A DNA stretch of 64,000 nucleotides, taken from positions 7,936,001 through 8,000,000 of the forward strand of contig JBANAY010000003.1 in the NCBI GenBank assembly GCA_037952775.1, in the 5' to 3' direction. Every line of letters starts with the position of its first letter. Position 1 is the stretch's first letter. A program made the translations under genes and the position numbers. Below are positions 62,056-64,000 of this stretch, one piece after another. The notes below the pieces were generated by a model. It did no database searches and was not told where the DNA came from. It saw only the letters and a program-made list of their open reading frames with translations. The stretch comes from Clonostachys chloroleuca (taxonomy: Eukaryota > Ascomycota > Sordariomycetes > Hypocreales > Bionectriaceae).

Positions 62056-64000
62056 GTGTTGGTATCCTTCTCAGTGAGGAACCATTACAGCTTTCTTCGT
62101 TCCTGTCTTCCATTTGTTCGCAAACCACGTTTCAGCTTATTCGGCCCTCCCTGTGGTGAATCTTAGGCTTTTCTTTTATCACGCGTGACCGAATAGTTGT
62201 GGTACGCCTTTGATGTGTCTGTATTTAAGTGCTGGAACAAAGTCAGTTGAGGAAGACGAAGAGGCCGAAAAGACTTAGTCGCCAAACAGATAATGATCGC
62301 ATGTTGGCTTATTCGCCTTGAGGAAGCCGGACCACAAAGGAGGTTCTGAATGGTACATTGTAGGAGCCATTAACCTCCTGGGACGACCTCTTGATATATA
62401 TTGAGTCGATAAAATCTTGATGTAGGATGGTAGTTGAGCCCGATTTCAGTGCTACTCGTCCCCGGACGATGTCAAGGCCAAGACTCGCGGGATAAGATCT
62501 GACGGCTCTTTTCACTGGACGCCACATCTAGTAGCTAAAAGTCGGCAAGATTTAGCAAGTTGAATAGAATAGGGTGGTAGACCAAATAACCCTTTGATCG
62601 GGGGCTTGTACCTGTGACTGGTTACGTTAACACTATAAGTAACCTTTCGTGGGTCAGATCTAGGCTCAGCAGCTGATAAAAAGCCGGCTGATGTGGGAAT
62701 GTAGAGGAATAGACGCTATTGCTTCTCCTTATTTGGACATGAAAGGCCAAGCGTGACGGTTGTGTCGGGAGGTGATGAAGAGTTAGCCGCTGCATAGACG
62801 CATGGATTTCTTCATCGCGTTTTAGAGTAGGAGGCCTCCCTTTCAACTGGATATTTTCAGGATATCAGTACTCACGGATAGTTGATCTTCGTTTCGAGGT
62901 TGTCGCCTTGAAATGCCTACAACAGCTGGCAATCCAACACTTTTGATCAGAAAAGGCTTGTTGCTTTTCCACGTTCATCAGTCTACCAGAAAGATCAATT
63001 AAAATGGTGAGTAAAATAGTCGAGAGTACCTCTTCGTAGTTTCGGAATTCAAATCCATCATTTCCATTGATGAATCATTGTTGGTTCACGTGTTCAACTT
63101 CAGAAGGCGGAACAAGATAGTCGGCTCAGTTGGCGGTTGCGATTATTCGATTGTCTTCGGCTTAATATAAGGGCTTTCTAAACCCAAGTGTATTCCACCG
63201 ATTCGAAACTCTTTTTCTCAATTCCCTATTTATTGTATTGGTTGTCTTTCAGGGAAAATTAGTTCATCAACCACATCGAGGCGTACTTTATCGTGACTCG
63301 TCTCTTCAAATTGCGCGCTTAGGTGAGTTCCAAGCTTGATAGGATTTTCATATGAATTTGAATCTCTTAACCTCTCATTAATCGTTCGGGTTATAAGACG
63401 TGAGCCAGAATGGAGTTATCGAATGGAGATAGTTTGATTTCACACGCGGCATGGCGAAGAGCCACTTTATAGGTGCCAATCCAGCCCTAGGTAAAAAAAA
63501 ATGAGATTCTTTCCCTTTTCAATAGATAGTGGAGGGGGCGTGAAGGATAATCAGCCTATGGAGGCAATACATAATGTGGTCAGGGGATGGTTAAGGGGGA
63601 GGCGTGAGGGTAAAAGAGGCTAACTTGTACACATGTATTACAACACAACGCGTTGCATTTGTTCAGGCATGTCAAACGCTGACACTACAAATTGTACTCT
63701 TTGTTCACATAGTGTGAAAACAACGCTTCATGAGAAGCGGACGTGTCTTCCGTAACTCGAAGTTCTAGCAAGACAATAAGGACGATACAAATTAACATGA
63801 ACAGATGAGCGTGTGAGTCATAAACTCGCTATCTAGATAGGAAGTAAATTTTAATCATATTGAAACGTTTGAACGTTTAGGGACAGAGGCAGTTGTTGAG
63901 CAAAAATGTACGCACATGGTTCCACGTACACTGTCCCATTTCCAACACAGCCACATCGGCCTACGTGTCATAGCATAAGAGATGTGTAGCACTTTATGCA
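62056..64000. other. Right-edge region, no gene recognised
   Basis: About 1.9 kb without a motif-bearing frame. A minus-strand frame of 72 codons (62309-62527, ending SFVVRLPQGE) could be a gene end but has no recognised similarity. The rest is AT-rich. Confidence 0.4.

Overview
The window is nuclear DNA of a filamentous ascomycete (Pezizomycotina). Evidence: genes are split by short introns of about 45-110 nt with GT(A/G)NGT donors and CTAAC-type branch points, there are Zn(II)2Cys6 regulators, RTA1-like and DUF3176-like membrane proteins, and several sequences carry a repeat-induced-point-mutation (RIP) type pattern of C-to-T/G-to-A changes. I cannot resolve the genus. The high share of broken genes, the retroelement and the mix of secreted enzymes, permeases and regulators suggest an accessory, possibly subtelomeric, region.

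Left part (1-24.3 kb): a secreted protein with an acidic 9-residue repeat (-, 995-1657); an intact RTA1-like gene (-, 4474-5461); a decayed GH3 beta-glucosidase (+, 6358-8824); a secreted TolB-like beta-propeller resembling saponin hydrolase (+, 9576-11456); a secreted SRPBCC-fold protein (+, 12176-12844); a scar joining remnants of a berberine-bridge-type FAD oxidase and a Zn2Cys6 regulator (-, 13923-15200); two more RTA1-like genes, both damaged (15589-16519 + and 16779-17944 -); and a divergent pair of intact genes, a cytochrome P450 (-, 19625-21613) and a nine-exon APC-type permease (+, 22218-24316).

Centre (25.3-34.8 kb): an acyl-CoA dehydrogenase pseudogene on the minus strand is split by a complete Ty1/copia retrotransposon (26194-34129) with 528-bp LTRs and a 5-bp target duplication GACTT. 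Its gag-pol is one single frame of 1,963 codons interrupted by 16 stop codons and no frameshift, and its two LTRs differ only by transitions. The leader carries an apparent half-tRNA(iMet) primer site, a tRNA-like A/B box pair and an array of stem-loops that share a loop motif but have different stems.

Right part (35.2-62.1 kb): an AAAP-type amino-acid transporter (-), a DUF3176-like membrane protein (-), an ankyrin-repeat relic (-), catalase-peroxidase katG (-), a small secreted/anchored Gly-rich protein (-), and then a coherent group: an MFS sugar/quinate-type transporter (-), divergently a 1,317-aa 5-oxoprolinase/hydantoinase (+), and 240 bp further a 784-aa Zn2Cys6 regulator (+). The transporter/oxoprolinase intergenic region and the regulator promoter both hold dense clusters of TCCGA/TCGGA motifs in shared longer contexts. 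This suggests a small self-regulated catabolic cluster, which I consider the most interesting candidate system here. A secreted GH2 beta-galactosidase with a one-base frameshift follows (59366-62055), then about 2 kb with nothing recognisable.

Exon structures were built by hand from splice signals and frame closure. Family names rest on motif recognition, not on a database search.
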